A stretch of DNA of 64,000 nt. Source: Tigriopus japonicus. Taxonomy: Eukaryota > Arthropoda > Copepoda > Harpacticoida > Harpacticidae. The notes beneath the pieces are model-generated. The model was not told the origin of the DNA. It saw nothing but the letters and a program-made list of their open reading frames with translations, and did not search any database. The DNA lies in the NCBI GenBank assembly GCA_010645155.1, contig CM021316.1, forward strand, positions 7,244,288 to 7,308,287, in the 5' to 3' direction. The position numbers and the translations under genes were made by a program. Position 1 is the stretch's first letter; every line of letters begins with the position of its first letter. Below, piece by piece: positions 50,949 to 60,720 of this stretch.

Positions 50949-50976
50949 TTGAAAGGAATCGCGCGATTCCTTTCAA
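50949..50976. repeat. 28-bp perfect palindrome
   Basis: Each half is TTGAAAGGAATCGC and its exact reverse complement follows with no spacer. It lies in a low-GC noncoding stretch. It could form a cruciform or be a dimeric protein site. Confidence 0.9.
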
Positions 50977-51336
50977 CGCGAAATTTTCATTTTGATGATT
51001 GAGTATAGAACGTTTAAAAAGTGTAGAAGTTTGAGATCCATCGGAAAGGTCAATACAATTTTGTCAGTGGGATTCAAATTCATCCCCCACCCAGCATTTG
51101 GCCACATATCTTTGGTAAATACATGACCCAAGTTCATCAAGAAGCCAGCATGTTGTCCTCCCCGAAAGTCGTTAAGACATCCAAGTGTTGTTCGTCCCAT
51201 TCTCTTGTTCTGGGCTCCGATCGTCCTCATGGTAGCTCGTTCTTGTTCTGCACCAGGGTTAGTGGACCACTCGCGTCATGGCTTCTGTCTTTCTTTCTCG
51301 ATCCAATGGTACTGTCGTTGTTGGTCCTGTCATACA

Positions 51337-51358
51337 GGATGGATGGATGGATGGATGG
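51337..51358. repeat. (GGAT)5 microsatellite
   Basis: Five tandem GGAT units. Confidence 0.9.
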
Positions 51359-51570
51359 TAGTTGTTTAAGGTCGTTCCAGAGAAAATTTGCATCTTCGAG
51401 TCTTCCTCTTCAAAGATGCCGAACCTGACAACGCACAGGAATACGTTCTTCTAAGTAACATCGCCAGGTTTGACTCAACCACGGATTGAAGCCAATGCCT
51501 TGCTTGCCATGGAGAGACCATTCAAGGAAAGCCCAGCTATGTACAGGAGATACAGAGAATGGGTTGGATC

Positions 51571-51632
51571 CAAAGGAAGAAGAAGAGAAGAAGAAACAGG
51601 AGGAGAAGTAGAAGGAGAAGGAGGAGGAGGGA
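51571..51632. repeat. Polypurine (GAA/GGA) tract
   Basis: About 60 bases almost entirely A and G on the plus strand. Confidence 0.85.
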
Positions 51633-53611
51633 CGCTTGGCCAGGATAAGAGCCCAAAATTACCAGTCCTGTCTTCCCGCCACGGTGAAGTTATGTGACTG
51701 AAAGTGGTACCTTGAAATGCACCCTAGCCAGCAGATTTCTGCTTTCTTACGTCAAAAGAATGGCCTCCTTAGACTGTGTAGGTGAATGCCCATTTTCAGG
51801 ACGGAGATGTCCTGAGATTTCTCCTCCGGTCCATCCATCCAAGTCCCTACCAACTTTTGTTGGGCCAATGGAAAATATTCTTCTCGCAGATGGTGTCGGT
51901 TCTAACTTACACTTTCGAATCGAAGGCGACAATCATCATCATGATCATTATCAGATTGGAGTTGTCCTTGAGTGAGTTGAACGGACCAAAGTGCAAGAGA
52001 TTTTAGTCGCACAAGTCATGAGTGCACACAGACCCCATGGGCTGTCTGTAGTGTGACGAGTTAGTCAAGACAACAACCGTCGTGAGATTATGAGCAACGG
52101 ATTCGGAAACTAGGGCTCTCAAGATCATCTCACATACCAATATGGCAGATGGTTTGAACGAAATTAGGACTTGAACCAACCCACCACCTTCCTTCCACCT
52201 CCTCTTCAGCAATATAGCGCACACTGAGCATGAAGAAAAGGTTGAACACAAGATGAAATGGACGAACACATGTATAAAAACCCAACAAGCATGTCTGTAC
52301 GTGTAAGTCGAGAGTTGAAGGAGGGCGACAAATTCAATTCATCTCATTCAAGAGCTTGCTTGTTTTTGTCACGTCATTGTTGTTCCAAGCCAAAGTTCTC
52401 CTCTCCCACCATTCAGGCGCAAGCAGGACATAGTACATATCTCACGTTCCAAGAATAAGGACCCTAGAGATTGAGCTCCAAATACAGAGATTCGTTCATC
52501 CACAAGGATAGCGTCGCTAAGAGAAAGAAACACGCTGGAAATGACTTGCGAGTGTCCAATTCCTAACATACACAAGCTCTTTGGCCCAAATGCGACACTT
52601 TTCAAAAGTACTTGTTTGTGATGCATTAATCAAACGAAGGGTGGCCAGAGTCAATGAGGCCTTTTCAATGGTAGCTTCTCTTTGTGTAGCTCTTCATGGG
52701 TGACGCCTATGTTCACAATCTACACCTTATTCATCGGAGAATAAGAAGAGTGAGTATAAAAGAAGACGAAGCTGATTATCCCCGTCACCTTGAAGGAACG
52801 AAGAAAAGGCTTGTCGTACTTCAAAAACATCTTTTTCCCAATAATTCAACGAACGGCGTTGCAGAATTGCCCGGAAATGTGAACATGGTAATATGAGATG
52901 AAATGGTAGGAGGAGAAATTTCAAATTTTTTTAAACACCTAGATCGTGTTTCTGCTTAGGCTTTGTCTTTGTTGAGAATAATTCAGATTTAAGGACTACC
53001 CATATCCATACGAATTTTTGAAATGACAGAATCAAAAGTGACTCTTTTTTAGGAAACTGACCTCTGAACGTTAAAACCAAGGTCTGGGTAAGATGATTTG
53101 GTGACAAAGTGCAGTTCTGGTTGTGTAGAAGAACGGAGCAGTGGAACTGTCTACATGGGCCAGTCAATCGAGATAAATGGAGAACGGAAGGCGAACATCA
53201 TGGAAAGCAATTGTCTTGGATTATTGCAAAACACAAAACAGAGAGCAATGATGTTCGTGCTTTGTGTGCAAAGGTGGCTGACTAGCGGGTTTGCTGGCTG
53301 GCTGATTGTTTGTGATTGTGAATCCCTGTCTGAATCGTCGATCTAAACTTCCCGTACAATAAATGCAAGAAGAACAAGAACAAAACCTGCTCGTCGCTCT
53401 CTGTTCATTCGGGTTAGATGGTTGCTTGGTTGGTTGGTTGGTGGTTGGAGACAGAGAGCGGATCTGGCGAGAGATTCGGCGGGTTATTTTCTATCACTTA
53501 AGTCATCACCATCATCACGAGCAATTTCCACATGATCTGGTGTCTTCATAATGGAGATGGAACAACAGCAGACAAAAACCCTTATCACCCAATACCAAAC
53601 AACTAACTCAG

Positions 53612-53624
53612 CATCATCATTATT

Positions 53625-53660
<36 letters not shown>

Positions 53661-53661
53661 G
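53612..53661. repeat. (ATC)16 microsatellite
   Basis: The longest trinucleotide tract in the window, with one ATT interruption near the left end. Read on the minus strand it would give poly-Asp. Confidence 0.9.
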
Positions 53662-54017
53662 TCGCCGTCTTCGAAATCATGAGTGGAGCAAAGAGCTCCT
53701 TCCGGTGTCGTAAGATGATAAGTAATTCCATGGCGCTTTAAATTTAGAATTGGATTGAACGACTTTAGATAATATTTGCTAGTACATACAGTCTTAGTGC
53801 ATACCTTCTTTACCACTCGATTGTTAAGATAAATTTTCCATTGACCGTTCAGCCATCCTCCAGAAAAAAGCAAATCAGCCAAAATGAAGATGTCCAAAAT
53901 GGCATGTTTTATTTTCCAATTGTTGCCCATCTTGGAGCCAAAAAAAATGAACACGCCTTAATTAACAAGCTAACTAAATCAGAATGACAAGATTCTCTGG
54001 AAGTCCCCCTGACTTAC

Positions 54018-54518
54018 GTAGACATGAAAAGTAAGTGAACTTCACGGTCGTTTGTGTTTGACCTGGGCATCCGTAAGTTGGGGATGGATTTCTAACAGAC
54101 TCGTTGGGATTTGGTATTTGGCCGAGAATTAAAGCTTTTTCGTCTTGTTCGGTACGAATCTTACCTGAGGCCAAATACCGTTCGTGGGGCATCCACCAAA
54201 CTCTTTCACCGAATCCTTAATTCTGGAATGTGTTTTGACTAGCTGAAAGTCTTTGAACCTGTCCAAATTGAACCCACTGTAGACAAAATATCATTTTTTG
54301 CATTCGTTATTTATCGACTTGCGATTTTATAGTCCTAACTGAATTTCAGCATTCTGCCCAACAAAGTTCACATACTTTTAATGTGGACCTAAGAGAGAAC
54401 ATACCACTTTTTGGGGAAACCGCCTTTTACAGTGTTTTGAACTTTTGAAGGAGAAAGAAATGAAGTCGACCACTGCAGTTCAAGTACCTGATGAGCTTCG
54501 TCATCAGCATCTCGACCT
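54018..54518 (-). other. Possible three-exon coding cluster (unidentified)
   Basis: On the minus strand I can place three open segments joined by good splice sites with matching phase. Segment A is 54405-54518, opened by CTACTTTAG and closed by GTATGT, 37 codons. Segment B is 54165-54276, opened by TTTTGTCTACAG and closed by CAG/GTAAGA, with only one open frame, which joins A through a split Cys codon. Segment C is 54018-54091, opened by GTCTGTTAG and closed by GTAAGT. Implied introns are 128 and 73 bases. I do not recognise the protein (segment B ends with GGCPTNGIWPQ). No start exon or end exon is clear. The B-C region is also open in another frame, with a CPG...C ending faintly like a galactose-binding lectin domain. 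In 64 kb, such chains can arise by chance. Confidence 0.2.
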
Positions 54519-55944
54519 CTAAAGTAGATAAAGGCATAAAGAGTACATTTGTGTTCTTTCGGCCATTTTGGTTCTATTCAGACATTGCACTCATGTTGTC
54601 GAGATGAAAATTCTTTGAAGGTGAGGACATCCTTGCATTCGCCAAGAGAGCAAAAGATTCTTCGTCGTCTCTTTGGTTATGGTGGGATATCTGGAAACTG
54701 GTGGTCGTCAACAAGTCAAACCATCCTTGGATTGCTCATTTCGGGGCCGAAAAGGACCATGAAGAGCCATGGTTGGTGGAAAACAAACAGGTTTCCCACT
54801 GTGAGCATCCAATTTTCGAGAGGAGTCTGCCTTGGCATGTTTATGATGTTCCTGACCGAGAGCAACAAAGTATTCGGTCTATCAGTCAGTCAGTCAACCA
54901 ACCAACGAACCAACCAACCAGACAGTCAGACAATCAGGACCAGCCTCAACATTGGGTTTGAGCTTTCGAGACAATCCTCGGTGGAATATTGATGATAATG
55001 AGGATGGAACCACTGATGGCAATGCATCTTTGGTCATCTCAACTCATTGCAGCACAATCGAAGCTGATTAAAGGCAAGCGAGTTCCTTTGTAGAATGAAA
55101 TATTCAATGAGATTCCTTGGACACATAGTTGCAAACATTGTCCCAGATGATGTCATGTGAGAACGGCAAAAAACATCAAGCGGAAATCTCAGCGATACCA
55201 TAGACGAGAGAGATTAGAAGATCAGGATCACTGGGGATGCCCATCTTGAATAGGACAATGGGTACGTATCTTTTGCCCGTTTGAGGGACGAACATATCAC
55301 GCCCAAATGAATGTGGTAGAGTTCATGGGGAGTGAAGGCTATCGAGCGTCAGGCAACTGCAGCCCTTTTGGCAACCCTGTCTACGTCTTTGGTGGGCACC
55401 TATTGTATCCGTTTATTTGGGTTGGAATGTGGGTCCATCCATCTAATCGGAATTCGTCAAATTCTACTAGCTCCAAAACTATTCTAGGCAATGTCTTACA
55501 TGAGCCTGCAAGCGAGTGTGTGTGTGTGTACGTCTAATAGCAGCGAGCCTCCGTGTCTCCTTCGAGCAATTCTAAGTTTACCCCTTCCGCACGGAGAAGA
55601 ACGACGACACCGACCAATACTGCGACTGAACTAAGTAGCCGGCTTGCAGGGGCTGTTCAGGAATCGGCTTTTTTGCCTTTGAGCCGCACAGTTCCATTGT
55701 TTGTTGGCAAAGCATGACTTCGCAAGAAACGATGCTATTACACTTAATTGGGCTAATTAACGAGATAAATTCGCAACCCATGCCCCTTTGCCCCTCTTTT
55801 CTCTCCTTTAGCCCGGTTTGGACATTGTTCGATTGACCGTGTACTATTTATTTCGTACGAAGAAGTAAGTCATCGAAAGATTGAATGAACCACACGTAGA
55901 CGACAAGAATAACTGAACGTGAGCGAGTTTTCTGTGAGGTGTAC
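54519..55944. other. Noncoding or unassigned stretch between the weak exon cluster and the zinc-finger 3' end
   Basis: Plus-strand and minus-strand frames of 67-147 codons overlap without recognisable motifs. A reading on the plus strand at about 54713-54870 is rich in Trp, His and Glu and looks protein-like, but it has no start or splice context that I can defend. Confidence 0.4.
54884..54924. repeat. (CAGT)n-(CCAA)n compound microsatellite
   Basis: CAGT units followed by CCAA units with single changes. Confidence 0.85.
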
Positions 55945-55950
55945 TTTATT
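55945..55950 (-). terminator. Candidate poly(A) signal AATAAA for the zinc-finger gene
   Basis: On the minus strand this is AATAAA. It is the nearest copy that I find downstream of the TGA stop at 56594, implying a 3'UTR of roughly 0.65 kb. Nearby A/T-rich trinucleotide repeats make chance copies likely, and the AAATAAATA at about 55849 is an alternative. Confidence 0.25.
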
Positions 55951-56035
55951 ATTCTTTCATTGTGGTGAAGCGAGACTAGGCAACATACTACAACTTAAAT
56001 CTAATGATAATGGTAAACCTATCATCATCATTATC

Positions 56036-56080
56036 AATATTATTGTTATTATTATTATCATTATTATTGTTGTTGTTATG
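56036..56080. repeat. (ATT)n-(GTT)n microsatellite
   Basis: TTA units pass into TTG units. It lies in the presumed 3'UTR or just beyond it for the minus-strand zinc-finger gene. Confidence 0.85.
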
Positions 56081-56574
56081 CTCAATGCTCTTTTTTTCTA
56101 GTACAATCCTTCCCGGCAGATTACTTGAGGGTGTTAGAGATACATTAAACAAATATAACATGTACAAGACTTCGAATCGAAATGAAATCAATCGAGGGGA
56201 GACGAAGACATGTGGAATGTGTTTGAAGAATCGGAGACTGTTCAGTAGGGTCGAGATCGTTCATAAATGCTGCTAACCTCATTGGGGAGAATCAAAATCA
56301 TCTTAACTTTAATCATGAGAATTGGGACGATGATGAAAAGTTTGCACAGGCACACACAGATGTGCTTAGAAAAGCATATTTACATGAAGACGATCTGGGG
56401 GCAAATATTAATCATGGAGAAAAGAGCATATTTACAAAGGAATAGAGGGAAATAAGTGCGTTTTCGTATTTTTTTCCTCTGGTTCAAGTTTAAACGTGTG
56501 TGTGCGTATCAAAGAGTGCGTAAGTGTACGTGCATGATGAGATCGAGAAGGCTCGAACTTGCAGCAAGAGCGAA

Positions 56575-56591
56575 AGAGAGAGAGAGAGAGA
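56575..56591 (+). repeat. (GA)n microsatellite just 3' of the zinc-finger stop codon
   Basis: A GA run of about eight units begins three bases beyond the stop codon. In the minus-strand transcript it reads UGA UUU then a CU-repeat. It is therefore transcribed as a pyrimidine tract at the very start of the 3'UTR. Confidence 0.85.
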
Positions 56592-56593
56592 AA

Positions 56594-59500
56594 TCAATCC
56601 GATCCCTGCATGGCCAATTTCTGAATGGCATTCATCAGATTGGCCCGCTTCTTCAACTGGTCCGGCTTTTTGACCTCATCGGGAGGTGACATGGTGGCTG
56701 ACGTCAATTTGGCTTTGGCTTTAACAATTTGGGCCTTTTCTTCAGGAGACGTGGATCGACGTTCTCCCGAGGCTGAGGAATTGGACCGGGACTTGTTCTC
56801 GGAATCCGACTCACTTCCATCATCATTCCCAGAGGAGACGCCGGAATCATGTTTACGGCGATGTCGTAGCATGGAATGCTTCAGAGAAAATCGTCTCGAG
56901 CAGATATCACAAGAGAATGGTCGATCGCCCGTGTGAGTGCGCACATGGCGACGCAGATCTTCAGCCGACCAAAACTTGCGCAGACAAAACAGACAAATCA
57001 CCTTTCGATTCACGTAGTCGGGGAACTTGCCCCGAAGTTGATCAAAGTTATCCTCGTGGGTATTATCGTCAGCCGATCCTGTGTGGACTCCCGACTGCAG
57101 GGTCACTGGGTGGGACAGGGTCTCCTGGTTCAGCTCAAACACACCTTTGGCCTCCAAGGCTTGATGATCTTTGGGATGAGTGCTTTTCAAATGATCGATG
57201 GCTGCTTGACGATCCTGGAAACTACCTTCACAAAGATGGCACTTGAACGGACTGTCGCTCGAGATGGATTCCTTGCTCGAGTTGTGGTCGTCGGTTTTAT
57301 TGAGATTGCCTTCTAGGTGCAAGTCCTCGACGTTGGCCGAGATGTTGAATTGCTTATCATTGTTGTTATTTCCATGTTTTCTAATGAGGTGTCGGTCACA
57401 ATTGGATTTCGTCGTGAAGAGCAGAGGACATTCCTCGCATTTGAACGGACGAGCTCCGGTGTGGGTCAAAATGTGCCGGTTGAGGGACGACGACCAAGGG
57501 AAGATGCGATCGCAGTAGGGGCAGGGAAGTTTGTGAGGGGCATTGGAATAAGCACTCCGTTTCTCGCTGGACATTTCACACTCTGAGCCCGAGGATTCAT
57601 TGGCCACTCGGCCTTCCTCTTCTTCTTCTTCCTCTTCTTCGTCATCGTCGTTGTCAACGACTCGTTCATCTTGCTCATCATTATCATTCTGATGAGCACT
57701 TTGCACCAAAGGATTGTCAACAGGTTGAGGAATGGGGACTTCGTCATCCGTTCCATCAACATCAATTCGCTCCTCGTTATCACTTTCTTCACGCACTAGT
57801 CTGTCTTTTCCCTGTTGTTGTTCTTCTCCCTCCTCGTCCTCGTCCTCCCCTTCGTCGTCCTCTTCTTCTTCTTCCTCGACAACACCATTGTCGATGTCCG
57901 AGTCCTTGAGGCCGTTCGTCTCTTTGAACTTCTCCCAGGCCTCCTGGTGCTGTTGCTTCAGGTGACGTTCCATGTTGGATCGGAGAGTGAAGCGAGATTG
58001 ACAAATCTCACAACCGTACGGTTTCTCAGTTCGATAGCGCCTTTGCTTGCTCTTCTTCATGAGAACTCCATTTTTGATTACCATTTTGTAGTCACTCTCG
58101 TTCTCCAGCACTTTGGGATTGACATGGTTCGTCGGGTTGTCTTTGACCAACATGGGGGAGAAGACTCCTTTGGGATCAGGTTTGGCCATCTTGGGAATGA
58201 ATTTCCCATAGGGATGGTGGAGTTCTGCCGGTGGTGGGTTGTGGGGAATGCCCACTGGGGCTCCCCCATTCTGCATTTGGGCTAGATACTGCCAAATAGC
58301 GGCCTGCTCCTTGGTGGCTGCGGCTGCGGCCACAAGGGCTTGTTGCCGCTTGACCATCTCTTGCTGTGCCAACAGATAGGAGGGCAGATCAAAAGGACGA
58401 GCCATACGGGCATGGTTGGCTTGGGCCATTTGAGCGGCAGCCATTTGTTGAAACAAGAGAAGGGGTTGCATTTGGGATGGAACCGGGCTCATGGGGAAAC
58501 CGGGCGAGAGCGCACTGTGGCCGTTCAATTTATGGGTAGGATTGTCAAACCCGTACAATTTGCTGTTGGGTTTGTCGTCGGCTAAAGTCGACATACTGTA
58601 GTCTAATGGGATCTCAGTCTTTTCTCCTTCGAGTTTGCGGCCCATGTGGATGTCTTTGGCAGCAGCATTTTCTTCATTTAGATTTCTATAAAGGTTATGA
58701 TGGTAGGGAGCGAACAGACCCGATTTGGAGGCAGCCACTTTTTTCACGGCCTCATTTCTGGGCGTTTTAGCCGGCGAGGCTTCGTCACCGGTGAGTTTAC
58801 TATCATCATCTACTTCGTGTATGGCAATCGAGTCACGAATTTCATTCCTATTATTTTTGCCATGCTTGTTCTTGACGTGTCGCTCACAGTTAGCTTTGGT
58901 GGTGAAGCCAAAATTACACTCTTTGCATTCAAATGGCTTCTCGCCCGTATGGGCCCGCATGTGTCGGGTGAGCGTCCCCTTGTCATGGCTCGAATAGGTA
59001 CATTGGGCTACGTTACACTCATAGGGCGCTTTGTCCATGTGCTCCTTGTTGTGGCCTTTCAAGGCTCTGAGATTGGGGTAAGTGGCTGGACAAATACGGC
59101 AAGGGAATTCGCCCTTGAGCTTCATCTCTCGCAAAAGACCCTCGCTTTCATCGTAGTTATTTTCGCAAGAGTCCGTTACGGACGTCTGATCGTGGGATCG
59201 AGGGGTGTGTTCACGGGTAGGAAAAGCATCAGGCATGAAGGGCAGATCGTCCACTGGTTGGGGCGTGACGGCTTTCATCGGAGAGAGATCCATCACTTCC
59301 TCTTCTTTGGTTTCGGTCTTGCCGGAATTTGATTGGGTTGGGCTCACATCACTGCCAGTGGTGCTCATCTCGCTTGCCTCTGGGTTTCTAAATATGGTGG
59401 GAAAACTGGCCACCGAACTTTTGTGGTGAAGATGTCGGTGGAGAGCGAAGGCATAGTAGTTGGGGAATTCGATTTCGCACTCTTCACACTTGACAATATC

Positions 59501-60231
59501 CATGGGTTTGGGGCGCTGCATGGGCAGGGAGAAATCATAGGATTTGGGCGAGATCTGTTCAAAAGGTAACTTTGGCTGATCCAAACTGATTTTGCGTTTT
59601 CGACCGGGTCTCTTGGGTCCCAAGCTGCCGCCACTACTGTTGTCGGACTCGTGTGAGTCTCGACTCCCATGGGTGCGTTTGTGACGATGCATGTTACCGT
59701 TGGTAGTGAATGTTTGTCCGCAGAGCTCGCAAGAAAACGGTCGCTCACCGGAATGGACCAGCATATGGCGATCCAACGAGCTGAAGGACGAGAGCATCTT
59801 GTTGCAAATGCAACAATAGTACACTTTGGCTTGACCGGTGGGGTCATTGGGATCGGGATGAGGCTTGACCTCGTTATGGGCCCGAATGTGGGCTGTGTAC
59901 TCTCTTTGAGAGCCGAGTGTCTCCTTGCAGATTTTGCAATGGAATTCCCCGTTTGAGTTCCCAGACCTGGCTTGCCTCAAATCCTCCTCCTCGCTCAGGG
60001 TGGGGGATCGGGGTTCCATGGATCGGGAGTGTCCACCTCCCAAATGGCCGTTTAAGTAGGGACCTACGAGAGGAAACGAGTGGTTCAAGGGTGCCTTTTC
60101 TCTGTCCTGATTCAGGAAGGCCAGGGTCTCAGCCCGCAACTTACTCATAATGGAGGATGCGTAAGTGGAAAGGCTATTCATGGTGGGTGGGATCGTAAGG
60201 TTGCCGGCTTGTGGACTCACAATCTGCATAT
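56594..60231 (-). CDS. peb: RREB1/pebbled (hindsight)-family C2H2 zinc-finger transcription factor, large 3' coding exon
   Basis: This is a nuclear DNA-binding regulator. RREB1 and Drosophila pebbled/hindsight act at Ras-responsive and epithelial/developmental targets, largely as repressors. Numbering residues from a GTG at 60298, I count 13 C2H2 fingers: 119-141, 160-182, 188-210, 269-291, 398-420, 426-450, 456-479, 761-784, 924-946, 952-975, 1018-1041, 1100-1122 and 1128-1150. Finger 2-3 text (SSLDRHMLVHSGERPF, then TTNGNMHRH) and fingers 9-10 (FPWSSSLNRH, then FTTKSNCDRH) are hallmarks of this family. Other visible parts are a basic NLS-like run PKRPGRKRK at 228-236, CtBP-type short motifs VMDLS (335-339) and PLDYS (564-568), a Gln/Ala-rich segment 610-670, and acidic runs 808-826 and 886-895. 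The stop is TGA at 56594-56596. The exon boundary at 60231 is preferred over the GTG because an acceptor precedes residue 24 (an ATG at 60229). About 1,211 residues are shown here; family members are usually longer (about 1,700-1,900) with 14-15 fingers, so 5' coding exons may be missing. Family assignment is firm; strict orthology is inferred. Confidence 0.9.
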
Positions 60232-60265
60232 CTGTGAATAAATCATGGAGAAAAACATGCATTAG
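60232..60265 (-). promoter_or_regulatory. Splice acceptor and branch-point region before the zinc-finger exon
   Basis: Read on the minus strand, a branch-point-like CTAAT (60261-60265) is followed by a T-rich stretch and TTTATTCACAG ending at 60232. The next bases are AT ATG CAG. The frame upstream is open only back to a TAG at 60305-60307. It contains no ATG before 60262, which would itself fall inside the intron. So the exon probably starts at 60231, either with the ATG at 60229 as initiator after a 5'UTR intron, or with an AT completing a codon begun in an upstream exon. Confidence 0.7.
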
Positions 60266-60628
60266 TCGACGTTGTTCTTGGAAAATATACTCGGGCACTC
60301 TCCTCTACCATGACACACTTCTCTCGTTTTTTTTCGCTTTGTCGTTGTTAGGTTACCACCCCAACAAAACGACTCTGACATTGCCAGAGCAACATAGCGA
60401 GAAAAAAAAGAGAAAGAGAGAAATAAGTAAGTAATTCAATCAAATGAAAGAAGGAGTCGAAAAAAGAAGACGGGAGCCTCGTGTCGCCCTCGTCTGATTC
60501 TGCAGCATCAGCAGCAGCAAAAGCAAAAGCAGTAATGGTCCGATTAGTGTCGAGAGGTCCAAAAACTGCATTGCGTATTCATCATGATTCTCAGCTCTCA
60601 CACGAACAAGTAAGGTCCACGCACTTAC

Positions 60629-60720
60629 GCACACACATCCATCCACGCTCTCACGGATCACGTAGAACTGGGTCCCTTCAAATGGTCTCTCTTTCTATTT
60701 TCATTCACCTCCCCTTCTCC
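60629..60720 (-). other. Possible upstream exon ending at a GTAAGT donor
   Basis: On the minus strand the sequence GTGTGTGC is followed by GTAAGTGCG, with the donor GT at 60628-60627. It lies about 400 bases upstream of the acceptor of the zinc-finger exon. It could be the end of a 5' untranslated or short coding exon. The left boundary is not defined and I see no promoter. This is only the best-looking donor nearby, not evidence of use. Confidence 0.15.

Larger units (their letters stand above)
46655..53900. other. Noncoding stretch, no gene supported
   Basis: Contents are the microsatellites, the 28-bp palindrome and the short hydrophobic frame listed. A pyrimidine tract at 49100-49145 is followed by purine-rich sequence to about 49340, so frames there on either strand are compositional artefacts. 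Confidence 0.5.

Noticed and set aside
53484..53954. 156-codon minus-strand frame with a poly-Asp run
   Set aside because: The Asp run is the ATC microsatellite. The preceding part could not be joined in frame to the weak exon chain at 54 kb without a stop.
53974..54204. Alternative minus-strand frame ending like a galactose-binding lectin domain (CPG...V.F.Y..C)
   Set aside because: It lacks a good acceptor and the N-terminal half of the domain, and it competes with a better spliced reading of the same bases.
54668..54679. Match to the first 11 bases of miR-9 (TCTTTGGTTAT)
   Set aside because: The match stops there and no fold-back partner is seen.
58697..59332. 211-codon plus-strand frame and other long frames opposite the zinc-finger exon
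   Set aside because: They are shadows of the antisense coding frame; composition and lack of motifs fit the complement of C2H2 codons.
60262..60298. ATG at 60262 or GTG at 60298 as the start of the zinc-finger protein
   Set aside because: Both lie upstream of a strong acceptor and branch-point-like site, and the encoded residues look like translated intron.
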